From contig DAORKI010000022.1 of the NCBI GenBank assembly GCA_035439485.1, positions 1 through 44,929 of the forward strand: a stretch of 44,929 nt of DNA, in the 5' to 3' direction. The position numbers and the translations under genes were made by a program. The stretch is from CAIKXD01 sp035439485 (GTDB lineage Bacteria; Bacteroidota; Bacteroidia; UBA4408). Below, piece after piece: positions 34,262 through 43,399 of this stretch (position 1 is its first letter; the number at the start of each line of letters is the position of its first letter). The notes under the pieces are model-generated. The model made no database searches. It worked only from the letters and a program-made list of their open reading frames with translations, and had not been told where the DNA came from.

Positions 34262-37255
34262 TTATTTATGTATGACCAATTTTTCAGTTTTTGAAAAATT
34301 ACCTTTTGAATTAAGTGATGTAAAATAAACTCCATCACTTAACATGCTTCCATCCATCACCATTATACTCGTATTAGCACTAGCATTTATGATGTTTGAA
34401 GCTACAACTTGACCAAGTGTATTATATAGATTAAACAATCCATTTTCAATGCCCTCACCTTTATTTATCAAATAAATTTGACCATTAATATTATGGTAAA
34501 CAAAATGAAAATCATTATTGAAAGTCAAGTCATTTATGCCTAAACATGCCGTAGTATCGATACTTATAGTGTCATAGTTTATGCATCCAGCTGATGAAGT
34601 TCCTGTTACCACATACACAATATTTTGTTGTGGTAAAGCTGTTACCGTACTTCCCAAATTGGTGTTTAAACCAGTTGATGGATTCCAAACATAATCATTT
34701 GCACCAGTTACATTCAAAATTAAAGGATTATCATGACAAATTACAGTATCACTTTGTAAAATTTGAACATTAGGAATTGGATTTACACCCACTGGTGTGG
34801 TAAGATTAACATTGCTACTTCCATTACTGTTTGATACAATTAAACTGGCATTGACTGTTCCTGCTGTATTAAATTGTATTGTTACCGTTTGTTCATTAGC
34901 CGTAGATGGCGTTCCGTTAGGGAAACTCCAACTCCAACTGGTGGCATTAATGGTTGGGTCATTTGCGGTGAAGGTGATGTATTCGCCTTCGCAAATTGAA
35001 TTTGTATTTGTTGTGATTGTGTTTGCTGTTGGGGGATCAATTGAGTATGAATATCCACTGATATTAATGTTATCTAAAAATAAATTATTGTTGAAATTAT
35101 TGTAGGATTCAAATTTTAAAATAACGCCTGAATATCCTGCAAAATTTGATAAATTTAATTGCTTGCAATTAATAATATTACCACACCATGAGCCTGATAA
35201 TGTTGGATTAAAATAATTATCCATGGTATCAATTTCGGTGGCAAAATTAATTATGGAATCCTGATAAAATGTAGCAATTCGATATGGAAATGTACTACCA
35301 CAATCGGTAGATAATGATACAATTAATGAATCTGATTCTTGTCTAAAATTCCTTCTCCAAGCATATTCAAATTGAAGGCTTAATGTATCATAGCCCCAAA
35401 AATTTAAAAGAGGTGTAAGTAAACCATCTCTTTGTCCTTTATCGGAATAGTTAAACAAATTAATAAATGCAGCCTTATTTGAGGTACCATCTATACTTCC
35501 AGACTTTACCTGCCAAGATTTATCATCATCTGCATTGTCAACTCGCCAAGATTGTAATTCGAATCCATTCTCGAAATTTTCCGAAAATGGTAATGAAAGT
35601 CCATCATTGAATATCTTAAATGTTTGTTCTATGGTATCGTTATAAAAATTCCAATCTAGCTGTCCATTGGGATTTGTACAAAATGCTTTTATAACATGCT
35701 CGCCTGAAGACAATGTTATTGGATTAAATTCAATATTTAAAACACTATCATAAACCATATCTCCGGTCCAGTTTAATGTAGTGAAAGCACCACCGTCAAT
35801 ATTATAATTTATAGTAACTTGTTGCAAATTAGTTGTGCCAGCATTTTTAAGGGATATGGATGGCACCAATTCACTAGTACAAGTGAAGGCATTTGGGCTA
35901 TTAAATTTTACTAAAGAAGCATCAATTTGATATCTCGTTTCATTTACACATTGCATAGTTTTGAAAGCATTTATCCTACCTGTACCTAACTTTCCTGGAT
36001 AATTTGGATTCATAAAATCAATATTATCTGTATTGTTTTTTATACAATCTTCAATTTGGTCGGGACTTAATAGAGGATTAAAAGTTTTCATTAGTGCAGC
36101 TAAACCAGCTACTAGAGGTGAGGCCATGGAAGTTCCCGACATTAAGGCAAATCCATTTCCTGGAATAGTGCTAAAAATGTTCACCCCTGGAGCCGTAACA
36201 TCAATATGTTGTCCGTAGGTTGTACCAATTGCTTTTGTGTCGTTGCCAGAGGTACTTGCAACACAAATTACATGGGGGTATGCTGCGGGGTAATTTACTG
36301 TTGCATCATTTGTATTCCCAGCTGCAGCAACCACCACTGCCCCTAAATAGTAGGCATATAAAATAGTGTTTGATTCGGTAATTGACTCAACTGGCGCACC
36401 CCATGATAAATTGATTACATCAGCCCCATTATCGGCTGCATAGGCTATTGCTTCGTAACCATTGCTTACATATAAATTTGAGCTACTCCCTTTAACTGCC
36501 ATTAATCTGGCATTATAGGCTATACTAGCTATTCCAGTAGTGTTGTTGGTAACAGCTCCAGCTATACCAGCCACATGAGTGCCATGATGCCACGATACGT
36601 CATTCGGACTTGCATCTGAATCAAAATTCCCAAAATCATAACCCAACGAATCATCCACAATAAAATTTCCATCATCATCAACGCCAGGTAAACCATTTAG
36701 TTCAACATCATTAACCCAAAGGTTATTTTTTAAATCTATATGCTGTATATCCAATCCATCATCAATTACAGCAATAATAGTTGGTGAAGGATTAGGACTA
36801 CCTATAAAATTCCAAGCCAATTGGGCATTAATCTTAAAGAGGTTCCATTGAATGGTATTATTATAACTTGTATCGTTTGGAGGAGTGGCAAAATAAGTTT
36901 TATAAGGAACCTTTTCGGCATATTCTAACTCCTTTATAGAGTTTAAATGAGCTAAAGCTAAGTCAATTTCATTTTTATTAGAAATCGAAATTTTATAAAT
37001 ATTTTCGAGTCCTTTGTGTTTTGCAAAAGCGTAAAGTTGTCTAAATTCAGTAACAGAGTATGTAGCGGCAAAGCTATTTAAAAATTGAAAATGATCTATT
37101 GTAAGCTTTTCATGTTTTAAATTCAACATGCCATTAGCTTTTATTTTAATATAAATGTTCCCATCTTCATAAAATGGATTCACCGTTTGAGCTGAACTAA
37201 TTTGTTGAACCAAAAGAAGCAACCCTGTAATTAATTTTATTATTGCAATGCGCAT
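34262..37255 (-). CDS. Subtilisin-like S8 peptidase with PKD and type IX sorting domains
   Basis: Secreted serine peptidase of 997 residues. Order: signal peptide (about 1-23), an inhibitor-like propeptide to about 125, then the catalytic domain with D165 (AVIDDGLD), H224 (HHGTHVAG), oxyanion N314 (AAAGNT) and S376 (SGTSMASP), all intact. Beyond about 440 come beta-rich regions, with a MAM/jelly-roll-like stretch near 560-720, a PKD-type domain with SWSWSFPNGTPS near 780, a SICEGEYITF lead and finally a Por sorting domain (LFNLYNTLGQVV, SDGVYFTSL). It should leave the cell by the type IX system and act outside. Second gene of the M42/S8/RluA/M28 operon. Confidence 0.93.
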   Translation of the reverse strand: MRIAIIKLITGLLLLVQQISSAQTVNPFYEDGNIYIKIKANGMLNLKHEKLTIDHFQFLNSFAATYSVTEFRQLYAFAKHKGLENIYKISISNKNEIDLALAHLNSIKELEYAEKVPYKTYFATPPNDTSYNNTIQWNLFKINAQLAWNFIGSPNPSPTIIAVIDDGLDIQHIDLKNNLWVNDVELNGLPGVDDDGNFIVDDSLGYDFGNFDSDASPNDVSWHHGTHVAGIAGAVTNNTTGIASIAYNARLMAVKGSSSNLYVSNGYEAIAYAADNGADVINLSWGAPVESITESNTILYAYYLGAVVVAAAGNTNDATVNYPAAYPHVICVASTSGNDTKAIGTTYGQHIDVTAPGVNIFSTIPGNGFALMSGTSMASPLVAGLAALMKTFNPLLSPDQIEDCIKNNTDNIDFMNPNYPGKLGTGRINAFKTMQCVNETRYQIDASLVKFNSPNAFTCTSELVPSISLKNAGTTNLQQVTINYNIDGGAFTTLNWTGDMVYDSVLNIEFNPITLSSGEHVIKAFCTNPNGQLDWNFYNDTIEQTFKIFNDGLSLPFSENFENGFELQSWRVDNADDDKSWQVKSGSIDGTSNKAAFINLFNYSDKGQRDGLLTPLLNFWGYDTLSLQFEYAWRRNFRQESDSLIVSLSTDCGSTFPYRIATFYQDSIINFATEIDTMDNYFNPTLSGSWCGNIINCKQLNLSNFAGYSGVILKFESYNNFNNNLFLDNINISGYSYSIDPPTANTITTNTNSICEGEYITFTANDPTINATSWSWSFPNGTPSTANEQTVTIQFNTAGTVNASLIVSNSNGSSNVNLTTPVGVNPIPNVQILQSDTVICHDNPLILNVTGANDYVWNPSTGLNTNLGSTVTALPQQNIVYVVTGTSSAGCINYDTISIDTTACLGINDLTFNNDFHFVYHNINGQIYLINKGEGIENGLFNLYNTLGQVVASNIINASANTSIMVMDGSMLSDGVYFTSLNSKGNFSKTEKLVIHK

Positions 37256-37272
37256 GTTTAATATATTAAATT

Positions 37273-38364
37273 CTAAAAATACTTCAAATTCATATTTGGC
37301 TTGATACTTTTCAAAGACTCAAATATTAACTTAATAACATTTTCCACATCTTGTTTGTTTACACTTTCAACAGTAGTATGCATGTAACGTAAAGGTAAAG
37401 ATATTAGGGCAGAAGGCACGCCACCCGTTGCATATGCAAAAGCATCAGTATCAGTTCCTGTGGCTCTTGATACAGCTGCGCGTTGAAAAGGTATCTTATT
37501 TTTTTGAGCTGCGTCAATAATCATTTTTAAAACCGTATTGTGAACAGCAGGGCCATACGTCACTACTGGTCCTCTGCCACATGCCAAATCACCGTTGGTA
37601 ATTTTACTTAACATTGGAGTTTGCGTGTCATGAGTTACATCAGTAACAATAGCCATATTGGGTTTAATGGTTTGGACAATCATTTCGGCACCTCTTAAAC
37701 CAACTTCTTCCTGAACACTGTTGGTTATATATAAACCAAATGGCAATTTAGTTTTTGTTTCTTTAATTAATCTTGCTACTTCGGCAATCATGAAGCCTCC
37801 AATTCTATTATCAAGGGCTCTGCCAACAAACATTTTTTTATTTAGAATTGTAAATTCATCCTCAAATGTGGCTACACATCCTACATGAATTCCAAGTTTT
37901 TCTACTTCTTCTTTTGAGTTACAGCCGCAGTCTAAAAATATATTTTTAAGATTAGGTGTTTCTTCTTTTCCAGGTTCACGTGTGTGAATTGCCGGCCAGC
38001 CAAACACCGCTTTAACAATTCCTTTATCTGTATGAATATTCACGCGCATAGAAGGAGCAATCATGTGATCGCTTCCTCCATTTCTTTTCAAATATATAAA
38101 TCCATCATTGGTGATATAATTAACAAACCAAGAAATTTCATCAGCATGTGCTTCAATTACTACTTTAAAATCTGCTTTAGGATTAATAACTCCAACGGCT
38201 GTTCCATAATGGTCAATAAATTGATCGTCAATATAGGGTTTCAGATAATTAAGCCACATCTTTTGACCAGGTGCTTCAAATCCAGTTGGAGCTGCATTGT
38301 TGATATATTTTTCTAAAAAGTCAATGGAATGATTGTTAAGTATAGATTGATTTTTCTTTGACAT
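37273..38364 (-). CDS. M42 family glutamyl aminopeptidase / cellulase-like metallopeptidase
   Basis: Cytosolic dinuclear-metal aminopeptidase of 363 residues forming large oligomers in known relatives. Metal and catalytic residues: H73 and D75 in VIEAHADEI, D185 in GRALDNRIGG, E219/E220 in SVQEEVGLRG, D242 in IVTDVTHD and the late His in LRYMHTTVES. No signal peptide. It trims short peptides to amino acids. First gene of a four-gene operon with a strong promoter; it is 17 bases from the S8 gene. A cytosolic aminopeptidase with secreted peptidases suggests a peptide-use operon. Confidence 0.93.
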   Translation of the reverse strand: MSKKNQSILNNHSIDFLEKYINNAAPTGFEAPGQKMWLNYLKPYIDDQFIDHYGTAVGVINPKADFKVVIEAHADEISWFVNYITNDGFIYLKRNGGSDHMIAPSMRVNIHTDKGIVKAVFGWPAIHTREPGKEETPNLKNIFLDCGCNSKEEVEKLGIHVGCVATFEDEFTILNKKMFVGRALDNRIGGFMIAEVARLIKETKTKLPFGLYITNSVQEEVGLRGAEMIVQTIKPNMAIVTDVTHDTQTPMLSKITNGDLACGRGPVVTYGPAVHNTVLKMIIDAAQKNKIPFQRAAVSRATGTDTDAFAYATGGVPSALISLPLRYMHTTVESVNKQDVENVIKLIFESLKSIKPNMNLKYF

Positions 38365-38387
38365 AATTTTATTGATTTATTAATATA

Positions 38388-38420
38388 CAAAGCTAATAAA
38401 AGCATTGTAAATAAACCAAA
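38388..38420 (-). promoter_or_regulatory. Promoter of the M42/S8/RluA/M28 operon
   Basis: On the minus strand TTTG (38420-38417), exactly 21 bases, then TAGCTTTG (38395-38388). This fits the Bacteroidota consensus in both boxes and spacing. The ATG follows 23 bases later. Confidence 0.65.
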
Positions 38421-38474
38421 TCCAAAAACAATAATTTGAATGTGTTTGATTTTATTTGTCAATAAAACTTATGA

Positions 38475-40133
38475 TTAAACATTCTTCCAAGCCTTATATT
38501 GCTCAATCAAACCATTAGTGGAGCAATCAAAAGCAGTAGTTTTTTGAATATTATTTAATTCTGGTAAAATTTTATTGGCCAATTGCTTTCCAAGTTCAAC
38601 ACCCCATTGATCAAAGCTAAAAATATTCCATATGGCTCCTTGTACGAATATCTTATGCTCATAGAGAGCAATTAAACTTCCTAAAGTTTCTGGGTCTATT
38701 TTTTTTAGTAAGATGCTGTTTGTTGGGATATTCCCTTCAAACATTTTAAAGATGGCAATTTTGTCAATATACTCTTGAGAAAAGCCATCATTTTCAAGCT
38801 CCACAACAACTTCCGATTTTGATTTACCTAGCATAAGTGCTTGTGTTTGTGCAAAAAAGTTTGAAAGCAGTAGGTCATGATGATTACCTAAACTGTGGTG
38901 TGAATTAGCAGCAGCAATAAAATCACAAGGAATCAGCTTGGTACCTTGATGAATAAGTTGAAAAAACGCATGTTGTCCATTAGTGCCGGGCTCTCCCCAA
39001 AGTATTGGACCTGTTTGGTAATTTACTTTTTGGCCATTTCTATCTATGCTTTTACCATTACTCTCCATATCTGTTTGTTGAAAGTAGGCTGCAAATCGGT
39101 GTAAATATTGGTCGTAAGGTAAAATTGCATGAGTTTGTGCATCCCAAAAGTTATTATACCAAATACCCAGCAAGCCAAGAATGACGGGCATATTTTTTTC
39201 TATTGGCTGATTAATGAAATGCTCGTCCATAGCATTTGCTCCAGCTAATAACTTTTCAAAATTATTGTAACCAATTGAGCAAGCAATTGACAAACCAATA
39301 CTTGACCAAAGAGAATAACGTCCACCAACCCAGTCCCAAAATTCAAACATATTTTCACTTGGTATTCCAAACTCTGCCACTTTTTTCGCGTTGGTTGAAA
39401 TGGCTACAAAGTGGGAGGCAACAGCTCGTTCATCATGGAAGTAATCAATTAACCATTTTTTTGCAGATTCAGCATTGGCCATGGTTTCTTGAGTGGTAAA
39501 TGTTTTTGAAGCCACAATAAACAAGGTGGTTTCAGGCTTTATTTGTCTGAGTGTTTCAATCAAGTGAGTGCTATCCACATTGGAAACAAAATACGATTTT
39601 ACATCCTTTAGTTGGTAAAATTTTAGGGCTTCTGTCACCATCATAGGGCCTAAATCGGACCCTCCTATTCCAATATTGACAATATTTTGGAGTACTTGAC
39701 CTGAATAACCCAATAATTGCCTTTGTTCAAATTTATCAGCAAAAATTTTCATTTTTTGCTTAACACTATTAATTTCAGGCGCCACATCAATATGATTTAT
39801 AAATAATGGTGTTAAAGCATCCTTACGAAGTGCAGTATGCATTACAGCTCTGTTTTCAGTTTCATTAATAAATTCGCCATTAAAGAAACGCTTTATATTT
39901 TGCTCGAGTTCAGTTTCTCGAGCCAAATCAAACAATAAAGTTAATGATTGATCATTAATCCTATTTTTTGAATAATCGAGCAAAATATTTTGAAACTTCA
40001 AACTATATTTTTCATACCTCTTAGTATCGGCAGTGAAGTATTCCTTGATAGAAATATGACTCAACTCTTTTTTGTGCTCCAAAAGCTTTTTCCAAGCCTC
40101 AGTTTTGGTAGGATTTATTTTGCTTAGGCTCAT
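38475..40133 (-). CDS. pgi: Glucose-6-phosphate isomerase
   Basis: Glycolytic enzyme of 552 residues interconverting glucose-6-phosphate and fructose-6-phosphate in the cytosol. Family signatures are intact: the sugar-isomerase fold around NIGIGGSDLGPMM near 153-165, the first PROSITE-type signature DWVGGRYSLWSSIGL near 261-275, GEPGTNGQHAFFQ and the C-terminal signature GVELGKQLANKILPEL. I start at ATG 40133; a TTG six codons upstream (40151) is also in frame but less likely. It is 36 bases after the TolA-like repeat gene, perhaps co-transcribed. Confidence 0.97.
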   Translation of the reverse strand: MSLSKINPTKTEAWKKLLEHKKELSHISIKEYFTADTKRYEKYSLKFQNILLDYSKNRINDQSLTLLFDLARETELEQNIKRFFNGEFINETENRAVMHTALRKDALTPLFINHIDVAPEINSVKQKMKIFADKFEQRQLLGYSGQVLQNIVNIGIGGSDLGPMMVTEALKFYQLKDVKSYFVSNVDSTHLIETLRQIKPETTLFIVASKTFTTQETMANAESAKKWLIDYFHDERAVASHFVAISTNAKKVAEFGIPSENMFEFWDWVGGRYSLWSSIGLSIACSIGYNNFEKLLAGANAMDEHFINQPIEKNMPVILGLLGIWYNNFWDAQTHAILPYDQYLHRFAAYFQQTDMESNGKSIDRNGQKVNYQTGPILWGEPGTNGQHAFFQLIHQGTKLIPCDFIAAANSHHSLGNHHDLLLSNFFAQTQALMLGKSKSEVVVELENDGFSQEYIDKIAIFKMFEGNIPTNSILLKKIDPETLGSLIALYEHKIFVQGAIWNIFSFDQWGVELGKQLANKILPELNNIQKTTAFDCSTNGLIEQYKAWKNV

Positions 40134-40169
40134 TTTAGTTAAGGTATTCAAAAGTTTCGTTTAACCATC

Positions 40170-41744
40170 TTATGGTTTTTTTCCAAATCGTTCTTGATAT
40201 TCGTCATACTCCTCTTTAGTAAGATCTTGATTTCCAAGACCATTTCCAAAATTTATATAACCATAAGCTTGTTTACCATTAATGATTGTAGTAGTGGTTG
40301 AGTAAATACCCATTACAGGCTTAAAATTTGCTTGTTTATTTTTGTAAAGTTCTTCCTGTTTGGCAAGAGCCTCCTTTCTTTTTAATTCATCTTCAAAGGC
40401 TTTTTTCTCAGCTTGAGATTTTAATGCAGCAAATTCTTCTGCACGTTTTTTTGCCAGTTCAGCGGCTTTTTGCTTTTCTAACTCAGCGGCCATTTTTGTA
40501 GCTTCAATGGCTTCTTGTTTTGCTTTTTCAACAGCCTCGGCCTTAGCTTTTTCATCTGCTTCTTTTTTGGCTTTAGCTTCGGCAGCGGCCTTTTCTTTTT
40601 CAGCCGCAATGCGAGCTGCTTCTTCTGCTTTTGCCTTATCTTCTGCTTCCTTTTTGGCTTTAGCTTCGGCAGCAGCCTTTTCTTTTTCAGCTGCGATGCG
40701 AGCAGCTTCTTCTGCTTTTGCTTTATCTTCTGCTTCTTTTTTGGCCTTTGCTTCAGTAGCGGCCTTTTCTTTTTCAGCCGCTATACGAGCTGCTTCTTCT
40801 GCTTTTGCTTTATCTTCTGCTTCTTTTTTGGCTTTAGCTTCGGCAGCAGCCTTTTCTTTTTCAGCTGCGATGCGAGCAGATTCTTCTGCTTTTGCCTTAT
40901 CTTCTGCTTCTTTTTTGGCTTTTAAATCAGCAGCTGATTTTTCTTTTTCTGCTGCAAGTCTTGCAGCTTCTTCTGCTTTCGCTTTTTCAGCAGCTTCCTT
41001 TCTAGCTTGTGCTTCTTCTGCTACTTTTGCCTTAAGTGCTAATTGTCTAGCAGCCTCCTCTTCCTTAGCTTTTTCATCTGCTTCCTTTTTTGCTTTAGCA
41101 TCTGCTAAGGCCTTTTCTTTCTCAGCTGCTTGACGTGCCGCCAATTCTGCTTTTTCTTTTGCTAAGGCTTCAGCTTTCTGCTTTGCTAATTCTTCAGCAC
41201 TTAGCAAATTGTTTTTATTCAATTCAAATTGAGCCAACAATTTTGACTTTAATTCTTCAATCTGAGGCTTCATATTTTCTGAATAGGCCTCGTCCTCATC
41301 AAAGTCATACAACATTTCATCATAAAAGATTTTGGCTATTGGCTGTTTCATTAAATCAATATTTACACCATCAACCATTGGAAATAATTCTATCATTATT
41401 TCCTTATTTATAAATGTTTCTTCTATTCTTTCCTTATCAACTTTGGTATTTATTTGAATCATCTGACTTACATAGCCCTTTTTTGTGTAGGTTAAGGTGT
41501 ATTCTTTGTCAAAATCAAGCTTTACAGAATAACTTCCATCTGCTGCAATACTCGCTCTTGAACCTCCAGAAACGCCTGGTTTGCCTACTAAAATTGCTCC
41601 TTCTGAGGCAGGCTTTTTGTTTTCTATGGTAACCTTACCTTCTACTATGTATTCCTTCTGTCTTTTGGTTTCTTGGGAAAATACCGTTGAAACTAACAGA
41701 ATGAAAAATGAAAAAAGAATTGTAATCTTATTTAGAAATCTCAT
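40170..41744 (-). CDS. Secreted protein with carboxypeptidase-regulatory-like domain and Ala/Lys/Glu-rich helical repeats
   Basis: Protein of 524 residues. A signal peptide (about 1-24) is followed by a beta-sandwich like the carboxypeptidase regulatory domain (about 32-120, GKVTIENKKPASEGAILV, YTLTYTKKGY). From about 185 to 445 it is a charged helix rich in Ala, Lys and Glu, similar in composition to TolA domain II, with five tandem 29-residue units at 264-408. A short C-terminal part (NGKQAYGYINFGNGLG, then EEYDEYQERF) ends it. It may span the periplasm as a long rod. Function unknown; the resemblance to TolA is of composition only. It precedes pgi. Confidence 0.8.
   Translation of the reverse strand: MRFLNKITILFSFFILLVSTVFSQETKRQKEYIVEGKVTIENKKPASEGAILVGKPGVSGGSRASIAADGSYSVKLDFDKEYTLTYTKKGYVSQMIQINTKVDKERIEETFINKEIMIELFPMVDGVNIDLMKQPIAKIFYDEMLYDFDEDEAYSENMKPQIEELKSKLLAQFELNKNNLLSAEELAKQKAEALAKEKAELAARQAAEKEKALADAKAKKEADEKAKEEEAARQLALKAKVAEEAQARKEAAEKAKAEEAARLAAEKEKSAADLKAKKEAEDKAKAEESARIAAEKEKAAAEAKAKKEAEDKAKAEEAARIAAEKEKAATEAKAKKEAEDKAKAEEAARIAAEKEKAAAEAKAKKEAEDKAKAEEAARIAAEKEKAAAEAKAKKEADEKAKAEAVEKAKQEAIEATKMAAELEKQKAAELAKKRAEEFAALKSQAEKKAFEDELKRKEALAKQEELYKNKQANFKPVMGIYSTTTTIINGKQAYGYINFGNGLGNQDLTKEEYDEYQERFGKKP
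40521..40955 (-). repeat. Five 87-bp tandem repeats inside the helical-rod gene
   Basis: Each unit encodes 29 residues of the type AAEKEKAAAEAKAKKEAED then KAKAEEAARI. Units are nearly identical at protein level with scattered synonymous changes; the first and last have drifted. In-frame unit gain or loss would change rod length by 29 residues without a frameshift. Confidence 0.9.
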
Positions 41745-41763
41745 ATTATTAAAAGTACCATGA

Positions 41764-41771
41764 CAAATTTA
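41764..41771 (-). promoter_or_regulatory. -7 box for the rod-protein / pgi unit
   Basis: Minus-strand TAAATTTG matches TAnnTTTG, 19 bases before the ATG. No clear -33 box. Confidence 0.45.
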
Positions 41772-41900
41772 TCTAACAACTACTATAAATGAATACATTT
41801 CATTTTAAATAATGTTAAGTGTTCCATAACGTTTAATTTGCCTTGATATTGTGGAATAGTTAAGTAATTTAACTTAGCAAAATTGCATGCTCTGAACATT

Positions 41901-43136
41901 TTAATCAAATGATTTCAGTGTATTTTTAATAATTTCGATACATGACATTAATTGCTCTTCATTAATCACAAGTGGAGGAGCAAATCTTATGATGTTGCCA
42001 TGAGTTGGCTTCGCTAATAATCCATTATTCATGAGTGCTATACAAACATCCCAGGCATTTTTGCCATTCTTTTCCTTAATCACAATGGCATTTAGTAATC
42101 CTTTGCCTCTTACTTCAGCGATCATATCACTTTTGATTTGTTTTAACTCTCTTCTTAATAGCTCGCCCAAATAGGCAGCATTATCAGCCAATTTCTCATT
42201 TTTCAATACTTCTAAAGATGCAATTGCCACTTTACAAGCAAGAGGATTTCCCCCATATGTAGAACCGTGCTCACCTGGTTTAATTACTAGCATGATGTTA
42301 TTGTTGCATAACACAGCTGATACAGGCAAAACACCGCCTGAAAGAGCTTTTCCTAAAATTAAAATATCTGGTTTTATGTTTTCATGATCACAAGCTAACA
42401 TTTTTCCAGTTCTACACAATCCTGTTTGAACCTCATCAGCTATCATTAAAACATTATATTTTTCACAAAGTGCTTTTGCTTTGGCAATATAACCTTCATC
42501 AGGAACAACAACACCAGCTTCACCTTGAATAGGCTCAAACATGAAAGCACATACATTTTTATTTTGCATGGCTATTTCTAAAGCCTCTAAATCATTGTAA
42601 GGAACAACTTTATATCCTGGAACAAAAGGGCCAAAACCACTATAGCTTGAAGGGTCGGAACTTGATGAAATGGCGGCAATTGTCCTACCCCAAAAATTAC
42701 CATCAACAAAAACAATTTGTGCTTCATTTTCAGGAATACCCTTTACTGTGTAACCCCATTTTCGAGCCAATTTAATTGCTGTTTCGCCACCTTCTACACC
42801 AGTATTCATTGGTAAAACTTTATCATATCCAAAATACTTTGTAATATATTGTTCATATTCCCCTAATACATTGTTATGAAACGCTCTTGAAGTTAAAGTT
42901 AATCTTTGTGCCTGTTCTATTAAAGCTTCAATAATTTGTGGGTGACAATGACCTTGATTAACCGCAGAATAAGCAGAAAGAAAATCGAAATATTTTTTAC
43001 CATCAACATCCCATAAAAAAACACCCTCTCCTCTTTCTAAAACAACTGGTAAAGGGTGATAATTATGTGCCCCATACTTATCTTCTAATTGGATGTAATG
43101 CTCAGTAGTTTGCAAATCTTCAGTCAAATTAATCAT
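41901..43136 (-). CDS. rocD: Ornithine aminotransferase
   Basis: PLP-dependent class III aminotransferase of 411 residues converting ornithine and 2-oxoglutarate to glutamate semialdehyde and glutamate, the link from arginine to proline metabolism. Recognised by YGAHNYHPLPVVLERGEG, FDFLSAYSAVNQGHCHP, NTGVEGGETAIKLARKW, MFEPIQGEAGVVVP, the Asp in IADEVQTGLCRTG and the PLP lysine in LGKALSGGVLPVSAV. I start at the ATG at 43136, not the in-frame ATG at 43184, because a -7 box lies between them and would leave the longer start outside the transcript. Divergent from yebC. Confidence 0.95.
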   Translation of the reverse strand: MINLTEDLQTTEHYIQLEDKYGAHNYHPLPVVLERGEGVFLWDVDGKKYFDFLSAYSAVNQGHCHPQIIEALIEQAQRLTLTSRAFHNNVLGEYEQYITKYFGYDKVLPMNTGVEGGETAIKLARKWGYTVKGIPENEAQIVFVDGNFWGRTIAAISSSSDPSSYSGFGPFVPGYKVVPYNDLEALEIAMQNKNVCAFMFEPIQGEAGVVVPDEGYIAKAKALCEKYNVLMIADEVQTGLCRTGKMLACDHENIKPDILILGKALSGGVLPVSAVLCNNNIMLVIKPGEHGSTYGGNPLACKVAIASLEVLKNEKLADNAAYLGELLRRELKQIKSDMIAEVRGKGLLNAIVIKEKNGKNAWDVCIALMNNGLLAKPTHGNIIRFAPPLVINEEQLMSCIEIIKNTLKSFD

Positions 43137-43154
43137 GTTTATTGTGTTAAAATG

Positions 43155-43162
43155 CAAAGATA
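43155..43162 (-). promoter_or_regulatory. -7 box that decides the rocD start
   Basis: Minus-strand TATCTTTG matches TAnnTTTG, 18 bases before the ATG at 43136 and downstream of the other candidate ATG at 43184. If used, only the shorter start is on the mRNA. Confidence 0.5.
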
Positions 43163-43368
43163 ATAAAATAGCTGAATTAAACATTCATAAATTATGGTAG
43201 GATTTTGCTTTTTTGCTCTTCTTTTTTTTTGACAAAAAGCAGCAAATTATAGTAAAAGTGTGGCAATACAAATTCTTTAATTTTACAATTTGAAGTGCAT
43301 TTGCGGTTAAATTTTAAAACTTCTAATAATAAAAATGCTAAAAAATTTTTATATAAATTGATTGCTTC

Positions 43369-43376
43369 TATTTTTG
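43369..43376 (+). promoter_or_regulatory. -7 box for yebC
   Basis: TATTTTTG matches TAnnTTTG and is followed by the yebC ATG 23 bases later. It lies inside the longer open frame, supporting the start at 43400 rather than further upstream. Confidence 0.5.
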
Positions 43377-43399
43377 CACTCGATTTTAACAAAAGTAAT

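Noticed and set aside
34243..34338. Longer rluA start
   Set aside because: It would overlap the S8 peptidase coding end and adds residues unlike the family; the ATG pair at 34242 fits.
40507..41133. Plus-strand Ala/Ser/Phe-rich frames opposite the rod-protein gene
   Set aside because: Shadow of the repetitive minus-strand gene; no start signals or family match.
41821..41880. Possible terminator TTCCA...TGGAA after rocD
   Set aside because: Only a five-base stem with a long loop and no T run in the right place.
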